A stretch of 64,000 bases of DNA, taken from an uncultured Aquimarina sp. Its GTDB lineage: Bacteria > Bacteroidota > Bacteroidia > Flavobacteriales > Flavobacteriaceae. Of this stretch, positions 55,057 through 63,833 are shown one piece after another. The position numbers were made by a program, and so were the translations under genes. The notes under the pieces are model-generated. The model saw only the letters and a list, made by a program, of their open reading frames with translations, was not told where the DNA came from and searched no databases. The stretch is from the NCBI GenBank assembly GCA_947500545.1, contig CANMSO010000010.1, positions 62,001-126,000 on the forward strand, read 5' to 3'. Numbering within the stretch: the stretch's first letter is position 1; every line of letters begins with the position of its first letter.

Positions 55057-55257
55057 TTAGCCCTTTGCTGTAGCAAGGTTAACAGCTCCTCCGTTGCCAA
55101 TAGAAGCATTAAGAACACCTCCTTTTATATTTGTTTTTATATCTACATCACCGCCAACAGTGCTTCCGCCTCCACTTCCTCCAAAAATAGTTAATGGGTT
55201 ATTCAATTTGTAATTAGTAAAATTGCTAATAGCATTTTTGTTTAATTGCTTTTTCAT
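55057..55257 (-). CDS. Small glycine-rich peptide with RiPP-like leader
   Basis: A 66-aa peptide, MKKQLNKNAISNF... The Lys/Asn-rich start with KxLNKxxISN resembles leaders of Bacteroidota natural-product precursors. A Gly-Gly near residue 27 (LTIFGG, then SGGGS) could be a processing site. The remaining about 39 residues are rich in Gly, Asn, Val and Ala with no Cys (GGDVDIKTNIKGGVLNASIG). No modifying enzyme, peptidase-transporter or immunity gene is adjacent. A minus-strand TTG, 20 bp, TAAAATTG upstream is a possible promoter. It may instead be a small secreted or structural peptide; no family was recognised. Confidence 0.6.
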   Translation of the reverse strand: MKKQLNKNAISNFTNYKLNNPLTIFGGSGGGSTVGGDVDIKTNIKGGVLNASIGNGGAVNLATAKG

Positions 55258-55497
55258 GTTTTAAATTTTATGATAAACGTTATGAAGTTTAATAATTCTA
55301 ATTCAATTTTAATCAAAAAAGAAGTTAAATCCAATTTTGGAGTAATTTTAGTTAATAAGGCGGTTGTTACATCATGTTAATGAAAAACTTCAATTTATTG
55401 ACAATGATGTTTCTGTAGTTAGAACTTACATATTTCCTTTTAATGCATAGGTTCTGCTGCCAGTAGTAATTATAGAAGTTAATTACTTATTTTGTAC

Positions 55498-55534
55498 AAA
55501 AAAACACCCCGTTTTACATTAAAAAAGAGGTGTT
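55498..55534 (-). terminator. Terminator of the 55.6-56.0 kb gene
   Basis: On the minus strand AACACCTC pairs with GGGGTGTT (one T-G wobble) over a 16-base loop, followed by a run of seven Ts. The rest of the 55258-55575 gap shows nothing else beyond the peptide-gene leader. Confidence 0.7.
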
Positions 55535-55575
55535 GTGGTATTTTGTGTTTTTATTCGGCTTGATAAAAGTGTCTT

Positions 55576-56004
55576 TTAAAAGCCTGCATATTGCGAGGAA
55601 GACTCCAGTTTTTTGGAAAAATCATAATAATCACTTAACACGTCTTGACTTATATGATCTATTAATGAATATCCTTCTCTTATATAGGCAGATGTAAAAT
55701 CACCAATCCTATAATTTAGGAGTTTGGCTTCTATTACATCTCTCTTCCAGTTTTTGATCTGTTTCTTGGTCATCGACCCTTCCTGTATTAATTTGTCGTG
55801 TTCCTCAAGTATAGCTGTAAGCTCTTTACCTCTTTTTACCATAGACTCATATTCTTCCATAGAATATTTTAAATTATCGACACGTAGAGATGTGCTATTT
55901 TGTTGTTCTGATTCCTCGATAACATTATTATATTTAATTGGTTCTTGTTGAGCATACAATCCATTAATAGATAGTATACAAATAATTAATAAACACTTTT
56001 TCAT
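55576..56004 (-). CDS. Hypothetical secreted helical protein
   Basis: A 142-aa protein from ATG 56004 (GTG 56007 would add one Met). The N-terminal signal peptide KKCLLIICILSINGLYAQ is followed by a mostly helical, charged region (YESMVKRGKELTAILEEHDK, KKQIKNWKRDVIEAKLLNY, YIREGYSLIDHISQDVLSD). No known domain was recognised. Probably periplasmic. It has its own terminator and no partner gene. The 436-bp gap upstream (56008-56443) is very AT-rich and shows no gene or clear promoter. Confidence 0.75.
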   Translation of the reverse strand: MKKCLLIICILSINGLYAQQEPIKYNNVIEESEQQNSTSLRVDNLKYSMEEYESMVKRGKELTAILEEHDKLIQEGSMTKKQIKNWKRDVIEAKLLNYRIGDFTSAYIREGYSLIDHISQDVLSDYYDFSKKLESSSQYAGF

Positions 56005-56443
56005 CACTTTATTTTGGTTAGTTACTAGAAATTTGATGTCAATAACATAATTAGTTTAAATCGTAATTAGTAAAATAAATTTGGAGAAAACCTTATTAAG
56101 TTTTCGCTAAAAATCATTTTTACGGGATTAAACGTTAACTATATTGCTTGATTTTTTTATAATATTTTAATTATTAATTGTTTATAAAATTTATTATTGT
56201 ATAGCTCCGTTTTGTTAACGTAAGTATTATCTTAATATTGTTTTTTGTTAAAAACATTAAGATTTAGGATGCTTTTAGAAAATATATTGATAAACACCGC
56301 TTAAATAAGATAGACGGAATACACAAGACAGTCTAAACGATTATGCTTGTACTATGCGTTTTTTGTATTTGCTTTAGAATACAATACTTAACTAAAGTTT
56401 TAAGGTTAACTATAGTAAACGCGACACTAAATCTTGTGAAAGG

Positions 56444-57259
56444 TTATGGGGTTAGGTCTTTTAAAAAACGATACTCCAAAACATCTTGAACTTTTAGTGA
56501 TTCAATAATCTTGCCTTTAGAAACTGTCTCAAAATCATAATCTGGTTTGGGTAACCCCATTTGTTTGCAAACCATTCCGTAATATTCTGCTTTTTTGGGA
56601 TGATCGGGATAGGAGGCATGAAAAACTTCATTCCATTTTTCCATTTCTATAATTTTTTGAATTACTCCAATACAATCATCCAGTTGAATAAGATTTACAG
56701 GGGCTTTAGGGTTTTTGATATTACTTCTTTTGGATAGCATATTGGCAGGATGTCTGTGTGGACCAAACAAACCTGCAAAGCGTAAAATAGTAGTTTTGAA
56801 TGAAGTGTTATTTTGTAGCAGAAGCTCGGCCTCAATAAGCTGTTTTCCGGCGTTAGAAGTAGCGTTAGGTGTGGTTTCTTCAGAAATTAACGGAAACCCT
56901 TCTAAATCTTCAAAAACAGAGGTAGAACTCACGAAAAGCACATTTTGGACACTCGATTTTTCGATATAAGGTACTAGATTCTGGATTTTAGCTACAAAAT
57001 TTATTTCGGGATTTCGTCTCAACCCTGGCGGGATATTAATAATTAGCACCTCACTACCATCAAGAAACTTGGTTATGCCCCCAATGGGCCCTTCTTCATT
57101 AAGAGCAATTTGATACCCGATAATACCTGTGCTTTTTAAGGTGTTAATCTTGTTTTCTGAAGTAGTGGAGCCTTTTACGATGTATTTTTCATGTATTAAA
57201 GCTTGCGCTAACGGAAATCCAAGCCAACCTGTTCCTAGAATGCTGACCTGCTTACTCAT
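56444..57259 (-). CDS. NAD(P)-binding epimerase-like protein (YeeZ-like extended SDR)
   Basis: A 271-aa Rossmann protein with VSILGTGWLGFPLAQALIHE at the N-terminus, INIPPGLRRNPE, FVSSTSVFEDLEGF and LRFAGLFGPHRHPAN. It resembles YeeZ-type NAD-dependent epimerase/dehydratase relatives; the classical YxxxK is not evident. Substrate unknown. The start overlaps the end of the M28 peptidase gene by 8 bp, so the two are co-transcribed. Confidence 0.87.
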   Translation of the reverse strand: MSKQVSILGTGWLGFPLAQALIHEKYIVKGSTTSENKINTLKSTGIIGYQIALNEEGPIGGITKFLDGSEVLIINIPPGLRRNPEINFVAKIQNLVPYIEKSSVQNVLFVSSTSVFEDLEGFPLISEETTPNATSNAGKQLIEAELLLQNNTSFKTTILRFAGLFGPHRHPANMLSKRSNIKNPKAPVNLIQLDDCIGVIQKIIEMEKWNEVFHASYPDHPKKAEYYGMVCKQMGLPKPDYDFETVSKGKIIESLKVQDVLEYRFLKDLTP

Positions 57260-59636
57260 TTATCTTCTTATCTTTTGTAGGATTAGTTGCTAATGTATCA
57301 ATTTCCTTTACCCGATATTCTTCTGTAGCAAAACTCTTTTTAACTACGACGGCATCATTTACTACAAAGGGCTTTGGCATCATAGCAGCGCTTCTTGCAG
57401 GAACCGAGAAATGCTCATTATTGAGTAAGTCATAAGAGGATTCATAAAGCACAAATTTTGGTAAGGAATCTTTATGAAACTGCATTTTTAATTCTAAAGG
57501 TTCATTTTTGCTAACAAAATAGGTTAGTAAATGATGTTTCCACCTTTTGGTAAAAGCGTTATATGAATTGCCATCAGAATGCTTAAAATCTTGTGCTGTT
57601 GCACCATTTGCATGTAATGAATCAAAATTAAAAATGGTTTCGTTAAAAAGATCAATTCTATGAATATCCCTTTGTGGTGCTATGCAAATGTCTAAATATC
57701 TTTTATCTCCTATAATGGTATCGTTACTAATGTCTAACTTGGGTTGCCTTATGCTTTTGGTGGGTGCCTGGTTGGCATATGCAAAAGATCGCCCGTATTT
57801 ACTTTGCAGTGCATTTGCATTATAGGCTTCGGCTATATTTTCTTCTGGATTGATGTAGTTTTTGGTCCAGGAATCAAGCATTTTGTCATATGAAGCCCAA
57901 ACTGCATTTTTTTGATCTGTATCAAGAATATAAACCAGACTATTAGGTTTTTGACGACTTTCTGTATTATCAGATTTTAAGTGAGCCGAAATTAAGAAAA
58001 CCAGGGATAATACAAGTCCAAGGTTGCCCAAGAGATTTTTTCTTTTGTAAAATCCGACTATCGGAAGTAATACGCCAAATAACATTACGGATAGGACAGC
58101 GGATACAAAAAGAATATTAAGACCTAGAGCTACGGGAAAAGAAGCTATAAATGGCGATAAGATAAAGATGGTTGGGAGCGCTAAGGCTACCATTAATAAT
58201 GGGTTTGGTTCTTTTTGTCGTATAAGTACAAATAAGGAAATCAATCCAAAAATTACAACGATTATAAAATAACTAGCTCCTTTTAGATATATAGCTGCCA
58301 GTGCCGAGAGTACCAACCACATAAATAATGGTGCTATCATCAAACTTGGTATATTCTGGGGTTTTCCAAACCGGGCATATATTTTAAAACAAATGGTTAG
58401 TGATAGTATTATAAAAAGAGAAATATATACATATCCATTATAGGTGAACCCATGCTGGATTTCTCGATACTGAGGGTAGATAATTTTGAGTAACTCCCAA
58501 ATACCGAAAGTTAAAAACCCTGCCAAATTCATGGCCAAAAGGAATATTCCAAAACCTTTTAAAACTTCTTTGAAGTCGATTCGATAAGTGATTTTCCCGT
58601 AAAATATTAATCCAATAAATAGGACAATAGTGATAATTAATAAACCAAATATCCAGCTAAAAGGGTATTTAATAAGGTTAAAAATAGGAGTGTTAAAATA
58701 TATATAATCCTGATCCGATTTCATATTAGTAATATCGACCTCAGAGAAATAAGAGAGCAGTGGCATTAGATAATTACCTTGATGTTGTAGCGTAGTTAAA
58801 TCTAAATTTTGCCAGGTATCGTTTGCAGTATGATAATCAAAGTGATCATCTATAAAAGCAAAATTAAAACCATCAATATCACCTTGTTCTCTTAATACAG
58901 TAAGATCAGTATCGTTTGGTAGCATTTTATAAATACTATAAGCCAATGAATTGGTAACAGGGTATCTTACGCCTGCTTTTGAAAACTCAGTAATCATTTT
59001 TCCATTCTTAGCATTGGTTTCCATAAGCATATATGAATCTCCACCACTTCCTCTAGCTTCAAAATTAAGTGCAAGCCCTACATTTTTGGCCCAAGGGTGT
59101 CTTTTTACAAAAAGATCGGCACCGTTTAATCCAAGTTCTTCTCCATCGGTTATACAAATAATAATATCATTCTTAGGCACTTTGTTTGTTGCTAAATATG
59201 CTCGAATGCCCTCTAGGATAGTAGCTACGCCACTACCTGCGTCACTTGCTCCATACGAAGAATGTTGTGAACTGTCATAATGCGACATAAGCAATAACGC
59301 CTTTCCACTACCGCTTCCTTTAATTTTAGCAAGGATGTTTTGGGGTTTACTGAAATTACCAGATTTACCAACAGAATATCCCTCCTGGATTTCGGGTTTT
59401 AAACCCAATTTTATTAATTCATTTACGATATAGTTTTTAGTGTCATTGTGTCCGGCACTACCCAAGTAATGAGGTGCTTCAGAAATGGCTTTTACATGTT
59501 CTAAAGCACGAAGCGTTGAGAATTCCTGTTTAGGAGTTTCTAGATTGGTTATTGAGTGTGATTTACTGCTATAAAAATTATAAAATAAAGAGGCAAGTAG
59601 AAGCAAGAGGGTAATTAGTGAGGGAAACTTTCGCAT
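57252..59636 (-). CDS. M28-family metallopeptidase with C-terminal multi-span membrane domain
   Basis: A 794-aa membrane peptidase. After an N-terminal helix (residues 7-23) the M28 domain carries likely zinc ligands His119 (LLMSHYDSS), Asp132 (ASDAGSG), and the DGEELGL motif with Glu166/Glu167, plus a later DFDYHTANDT-like FDYHTANDTW histidine. About eight membrane helices follow (roughly 320-560), then a soluble C-terminal domain. This ER-aminopeptidase-like layout is that of flavobacterial M28 proteins; the catalytic part faces the periplasm. Its substrate is unknown. Followed by the epimerase gene with an 8-bp overlap. Confidence 0.92.
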   Translation of the reverse strand: MRKFPSLITLLLLLASLFYNFYSSKSHSITNLETPKQEFSTLRALEHVKAISEAPHYLGSAGHNDTKNYIVNELIKLGLKPEIQEGYSVGKSGNFSKPQNILAKIKGSGSGKALLLMSHYDSSQHSSYGASDAGSGVATILEGIRAYLATNKVPKNDIIICITDGEELGLNGADLFVKRHPWAKNVGLALNFEARGSGGDSYMLMETNAKNGKMITEFSKAGVRYPVTNSLAYSIYKMLPNDTDLTVLREQGDIDGFNFAFIDDHFDYHTANDTWQNLDLTTLQHQGNYLMPLLSYFSEVDITNMKSDQDYIYFNTPIFNLIKYPFSWIFGLLIITIVLFIGLIFYGKITYRIDFKEVLKGFGIFLLAMNLAGFLTFGIWELLKIIYPQYREIQHGFTYNGYVYISLFIILSLTICFKIYARFGKPQNIPSLMIAPLFMWLVLSALAAIYLKGASYFIIVVIFGLISLFVLIRQKEPNPLLMVALALPTIFILSPFIASFPVALGLNILFVSAVLSVMLFGVLLPIVGFYKRKNLLGNLGLVLSLVFLISAHLKSDNTESRQKPNSLVYILDTDQKNAVWASYDKMLDSWTKNYINPEENIAEAYNANALQSKYGRSFAYANQAPTKSIRQPKLDISNDTIIGDKRYLDICIAPQRDIHRIDLFNETIFNFDSLHANGATAQDFKHSDGNSYNAFTKRWKHHLLTYFVSKNEPLELKMQFHKDSLPKFVLYESSYDLLNNEHFSVPARSAAMMPKPFVVNDAVVVKKSFATEEYRVKEIDTLATNPTKDKKINE

Positions 59637-59861
59637 GTGTGTGTATTGGTTTAGGATAAAGGTAAGAAATAAGCCACAATTATTGTATTGATACTAACCG
59701 AAATGATTATAAGCATCATATGCTTTTGGAAATCGTATAATTAAAAAGGAATTGTTACGAGTATGATAAAAATCAGGTTTTAAGAGTGCGAAATTCGAAA
59801 TCCTTATTGAATAAGTGGTTGGAAATCATTATATTTAAGAATCACTAAATCACTTAATATT

Positions 59862-60332
59862 ATGGGAATAATAAGTTTTCAGGGAGCTCGTTCTAAGACC
59901 AAGAAGCAAGATGAGACTCCAATTAAAGTTTCGGATTACATGACAAGGAACTTGATTACATTTAATCCTAATCAATCTGTAATGGAGGTAATCGAAACTT
60001 TGGTAAAGCATAAAATTTCAGGGGGGCCGGTTGTAGATGACAATAATAAATTGTTGGGTATAATTTCTGAAGGAGATTGTATCAAACAGCTTAATGAAAG
60101 TCGTTATTACAATATGCCAATTGATGATGCCAGAGTAGATAAATTTATGGTAAAGAATGTAGAGACTATTGATGGTAATTTAAATATTTTTGATGCCGCT
60201 AATAAATTTCTACAAACCAAAAGAAGACGTTTTCCAATTATCGAAGATGGAAAACTGATAGGACAGATTAGTCAGAAAGATGTCATGAAAGCTGCACTGA
60301 AATTGAACAGTCAAAATTGGTGGGATAAATAG
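59862..60332 (+). CDS. CBS-domain pair protein
   Basis: A 156-aa protein made of two CBS domains: VSDYMTRNLITFNPNQSVME with ISGGPVVDDNNKLLGIISEGD, and VDKFMVKNVETIDGN with RRRFPIIEDGKLIGQISQKD. Such stand-alone pairs bind adenosine nucleotides and regulate a partner; the partner is not known here. Convergent with the GIDE-like gene after 4 bp. Confidence 0.92.
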   Translation: MGIISFQGARSKTKKQDETPIKVSDYMTRNLITFNPNQSVMEVIETLVKHKISGGPVVDDNNKLLGIISEGDCIKQLNESRYYNMPIDDARVDKFMVKNVETIDGNLNIFDAANKFLQTKRRRFPIIEDGKLIGQISQKDVMKAALKLNSQNWWDK

Positions 60333-60336
60333 CCAG

Positions 60337-61044
60337 TTATATTATAGCTTTTGGATCATCAGTAATTAAAAGTTTGTTTGCTTTGTCTCCTGATATAAAT
60401 AGATTTTTGGAAGAGTATCGGTCAAATTTATGATCGGACTCCTTCCAGTTGCCTATACCCATTACTGAAACTTCTTCCCCAATTTCAATTACCCCTTCCT
60501 GGTATCGCAATGTTTTATTAAGACCAAAAATTGCTTTACTTTTTAAACCGCGAGATTGTAAAACCTTTTCTAAAAACTCTGGAGCCTCATTCCAGGTGCC
60601 TGATCTGTGTTGTAGATCCTTAACAAGATATGCCATTTTACTCTTGCTATCAATATTTACATCTATTATGGCTCTTTCTCCAGAGGATTCAACGCTAAAA
60701 AGAGTACTTTTTTCCTCATTATGGATAGGGTGCCAAGATCTTCCTTTTCCATTGCCGCCATGATTTTCTTCAATAATAATATTATAATAAACACATTTTC
60801 TTTTTCCTATAGGGGAGACCAGAAGCTCATCAATACTATTAGCTTTGCCTACTATTTTGACGTATTCATTTTCTTTAACCGATGAAATTCTTTTTTTTGG
60901 TATTTTTTTAAACTTTCTAAGAATTGTACTTTTCTTGCTATTATATACAAACCACATAACTGTACCTCCTGCTATCCCAATAACTAGAAGTGAGAATGCC
61001 ATGTTTAAATAGTCTGCGGTGGATAGAGAAAGTAATATAGCCAT
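60337..61044 (-). CDS. GIDE/BAM-domain membrane protein
   Basis: A 235-aa protein with one N-terminal membrane helix (about residues 13-33) and a cytoplasmic domain like the GIDE/MULAN 'beside a membrane' domain of eukaryotic mitochondrial E3 ligases: VKIVGKANSIDELLVSPIGK, KCVYYNIII, KTLRYQEGVIEIGEEVSVMG. There is no RING finger. Function in bacteria is unknown; a membrane-linked scaffold or sensor role has been proposed for relatives. It follows the zinc-ribbon gene by 15 bp. Confidence 0.8.
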   Translation of the reverse strand: MAILLSLSTADYLNMAFSLLVIGIAGGTVMWFVYNSKKSTILRKFKKIPKKRISSVKENEYVKIVGKANSIDELLVSPIGKRKCVYYNIIIEENHGGNGKGRSWHPIHNEEKSTLFSVESSGERAIIDVNIDSKSKMAYLVKDLQHRSGTWNEAPEFLEKVLQSRGLKSKAIFGLNKTLRYQEGVIEIGEEVSVMGIGNWKESDHKFDRYSSKNLFISGDKANKLLITDDPKAII

Positions 61045-61059
61045 TTGTGATTTAAGTCT

Positions 61060-61410
61060 TTAACTATTTCGTTTTACAAGAGCATAAAACTCATTCTCGA
61101 GGGGTAAATACCCTTGATCATAGACAAAATAATAGGTGTTCCCTGTTTTGGTAACATAAATGCTAGTGAAGTGTTGAAAATCAAATCCTTTTGCTATTAA
61201 CTTTGTTTTGGTGGTTTTGGTTTTGTCTTTTGGATTCAACTCGCTAAGGATGCGGTAGTTTTTACGTAATAAATTATTAATATTACGAACTAGGTTTTTA
61301 CTATCCTTATTAAGTTGATTGTTATAGGTATTCCTACAGTAATCACTACAGAATTTTTTATCTGCGCGACCTATAATTTTATCACCACATACAGGACATT
61401 CTTTTTGCAT
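61060..61410 (-). CDS. Small zinc-ribbon protein
   Basis: A 116-aa protein with an N-terminal zinc ribbon of the form CPVCGDKI...KKFCSDYCRNTYNN, then a charged helix (NLVRNINNLLRKNYRILSEL) and a short beta region ending ALVKR. Common in Flavobacteriia beside various genes; no function known. In a likely unit with the GIDE-like gene downstream. Confidence 0.85.
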   Translation of the reverse strand: MQKECPVCGDKIIGRADKKFCSDYCRNTYNNQLNKDSKNLVRNINNLLRKNYRILSELNPKDKTKTTKTKLIAKGFDFQHFTSIYVTKTGNTYYFVYDQGYLPLENEFYALVKRNS

Positions 61411-61474
61411 TTAGAAATATATTAGGAGTGGAATATACGATAAATATTCGTTTACAAATGGTTAGCAATATGTA

Positions 61475-62377
61475 TTAAAAGAAAATATCCTGTGCTAGTC
61501 TAAACGTATTTGCATGTGCCTCGATAATAGTTTTAATATCTGGGGAATAGCCACCACCCATAGAGCACATTACAGGAATGTCAAGATCTTTACAGGTTTG
61601 CAGTACAAATCGATCACGTTCTGCACAACCGGCAACGGTACATCCCAATTTTCCTAATTTATCTGTTGATAGTATGTCTACACCGCATAGATAATATATA
61701 AAATCTGGTTTTTGATCTCTGATGAGCTGTGGAAGGGTTTGTTTTAACATTTTTAGATATAAAGTATCGTCTATTTGATTAGGAAGTTCGATATCAAGAT
61801 CAGATTTTTCCTTTTTAAAAGGGTAATTATTGGCACCGTGCATAGAGAATGTAAATACCGTATCGTCATTTTCGAATATCTCTGCAGTGCCATTACCTTG
61901 GTGTACATCCAAATCTACAATGAGTATCTTTTTTGCCAATCCTTTCTGCAAAAGATATTTGGTCCCGATAGCTTGATCATTAAGTAAGCAAAAAGCCTCG
62001 CCATGATTAGTATAGGCATGATGTGTTCCTCCTGCAATATTCATTGCAACACCAAACTCTAGTGCATACTCTGAAGCTTTTATGGTGCCATCAGCAATAA
62101 TGACCTCACGATCAATTAGTTCTTGAGATAATGGAAACCCAATTTTTCGTGCAGCTTTGGGTTCTATGGATAATGCCATCAAGTTTTGATAGTATTCTTT
62201 TGTGTGAACGGCTAAAATAGGTTCAGGATCTGGAATGTTTGGTTCAAAGAAATTCGCTTCTATGCAAGTTCCCTCATGAAGCAACTGCTTGGGTAATAAC
62301 TCATACTTGATCATCGGAAAGCGATGCCCTTCTGGTAAAGGATGTGTATAGATCGGATGATACGCTATTTTTAGCAT
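61475..62377 (-). CDS. Histone-deacetylase-family hydrolase
   Basis: A 300-aa arginase/deacetylase-fold enzyme of the class II HDAC/acetoin-utilisation type. The metal and catalytic residues are in GGTHHAYTNHGEAFCLLND (His pair), LIVDLDVHQGNGTAEIF and CGVDILSTDKLG. Bacterial members deacetylate polyamines or proteins; the substrate is not evident. It is 12 bp after the secreted-protein gene on the same strand. Confidence 0.93.
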   Translation of the reverse strand: MLKIAYHPIYTHPLPEGHRFPMIKYELLPKQLLHEGTCIEANFFEPNIPDPEPILAVHTKEYYQNLMALSIEPKAARKIGFPLSQELIDREVIIADGTIKASEYALEFGVAMNIAGGTHHAYTNHGEAFCLLNDQAIGTKYLLQKGLAKKILIVDLDVHQGNGTAEIFENDDTVFTFSMHGANNYPFKKEKSDLDIELPNQIDDTLYLKMLKQTLPQLIRDQKPDFIYYLCGVDILSTDKLGKLGCTVAGCAERDRFVLQTCKDLDIPVMCSMGGGYSPDIKTIIEAHANTFRLAQDIFF

Positions 62378-62389
62378 AAATAAGAGAAA

Positions 62390-63763
62390 TTAATCTTCGA
62401 ACTTTCTTAAAAAGTATTTTTTCAATCCAGAATCATAATATCCAAATAGAAAATAATCATTGAACCTAAAGATGGTTTCAGTTTTTTGCATAACCGAATC
62501 TTTAGAAAAATCGTTAACTCTATCAAAAATATTGGGACTTATAGTGCCATCTAAGTGAGCCTGATTCTTATCAAATAAACAGGTAATATAAGTAGAAGTG
62601 GAAACATTTGTTGGCGGCATAGGAAGTCCCCCCATATTAGCACCTCCAACAGTCGTTTCTTTCATTCCGCCTAATGTAACCTGAATCGTATCGTTTTTAG
62701 CATAAACAGAAACCCCTATATTGGAAGATGAGATTTTTCTAAAGAATTTTTCAGTACTTTCTGTTTTTTTTATACCAGATCCATGATTTTCAATAATAAT
62801 TGGGGTGTTCTTAAAAATTATTGAATCATTTTGGAATAAATTTAATTCTTTTATAGTTTTTTTTGAATGTATATCAGTAACCGTATACTTCATTTGCTTT
62901 TTATTTGCAATCACTTGATATAAATTGCCATTGAACAAAAACGAATTAGTGGTTGTTTTTTTGCCGTTATCCAGGCTTAATTTTTTAAAATTATTCAATT
63001 TATAATCAGTAGAACTGAGATTCAGAGTCACGATTTGAGAATAGTTGTCATTTTGATCAAGTGACAAAAATAAGGTGTCATTTTTAATATAGATTTTTAC
63101 TTTACCCGAAGCTGTTCCTATGGAAATTGGAAGGTTATTTTTAATATATTCTATACCTAAAGAATTGTTTTCTAATATATTGAATAAGTTATCCTTTTCA
63201 TTTTTTTTATTGAAAAAGACCTCATTTTTCAATTCATATTTTTTCTTATTTAGAGATCCATCGGGCAGAAATTTATATACATGAATCGTAGACTGGTCCT
63301 TTTCAACAATCATTAAATGAAGTTCATTGTTATAAACGAAGCTATGTAAGTATTTAAACCCAAGTAACTGCATATTACCCTTTATAGGTTTGATAGATTT
63401 TAGTTGGGCATCTAATCTCAATACGGCCAAATTTTCCTTAAATACATCAGAGAGTAAAAAAAGGTATTCATTATCAGAGGTGTTAGCCACTTCTACGATG
63501 CTTTTTTCTCTAAATTTTGGTCGATCAAATACTTTTGATTCAATGAATTGAGAGTTTTTATCGTACTTGTTTAGATACATGTTTTTTCTGTCTAAAACAA
63601 ACAGTGAGAGCTCTTCGGTTTCCTTATTAATAACAGGAATAGACTCTGTTCTATTATTTAATCCAATTTTTAATTTCATCTCACTTTCTGAGAGTATCTC
63701 TTGGGATAGAATTGGTGAAACCAAAAAGAAAATGGATAGAATTGAAAAAATAATTCTCCTCAT
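62390..63763 (-). CDS. Hypothetical secreted protein, paralogue 1
   Basis: A 457-aa exported protein (signal peptide FSILSIFFLVSPILSQ). The rest is rich in beta strands, with spaced motifs such as LSLFVLDRKNMYLNKYD, HSFVYNNELHLMIVEK and NSFLFNGNLYQVIANKK, suggesting a beta-propeller-like fold. A glycine/methionine-rich stretch (GGANMGGLPMPPTN) occurs near residue 380. It ends YFLRKFED. No known family was recognised. A second copy of the family begins after 70 bp upstream (at 63834), so the genes are tandem duplicates. Confidence 0.75.
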   Translation of the reverse strand: MRRIIFSILSIFFLVSPILSQEILSESEMKLKIGLNNRTESIPVINKETEELSLFVLDRKNMYLNKYDKNSQFIESKVFDRPKFREKSIVEVANTSDNEYLFLLSDVFKENLAVLRLDAQLKSIKPIKGNMQLLGFKYLHSFVYNNELHLMIVEKDQSTIHVYKFLPDGSLNKKKYELKNEVFFNKKNEKDNLFNILENNSLGIEYIKNNLPISIGTASGKVKIYIKNDTLFLSLDQNDNYSQIVTLNLSSTDYKLNNFKKLSLDNGKKTTTNSFLFNGNLYQVIANKKQMKYTVTDIHSKKTIKELNLFQNDSIIFKNTPIIIENHGSGIKKTESTEKFFRKISSSNIGVSVYAKNDTIQVTLGGMKETTVGGANMGGLPMPPTNVSTSTYITCLFDKNQAHLDGTISPNIFDRVNDFSKDSVMQKTETIFRFNDYFLFGYYDSGLKKYFLRKFED

Positions 63764-63833
63764 AAATTTTATCTTTTCATTTTAATGTACTATAAATTGA
63801 GTTTGTTACTGTTTTGAGCATGAATATGATAGA

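Noticed and set aside
55057..55257. Class I lanthipeptide precursor
   Set aside because: There is no Cys in the peptide and no LanB/LanC genes nearby, so only a general RiPP-like label is justified.
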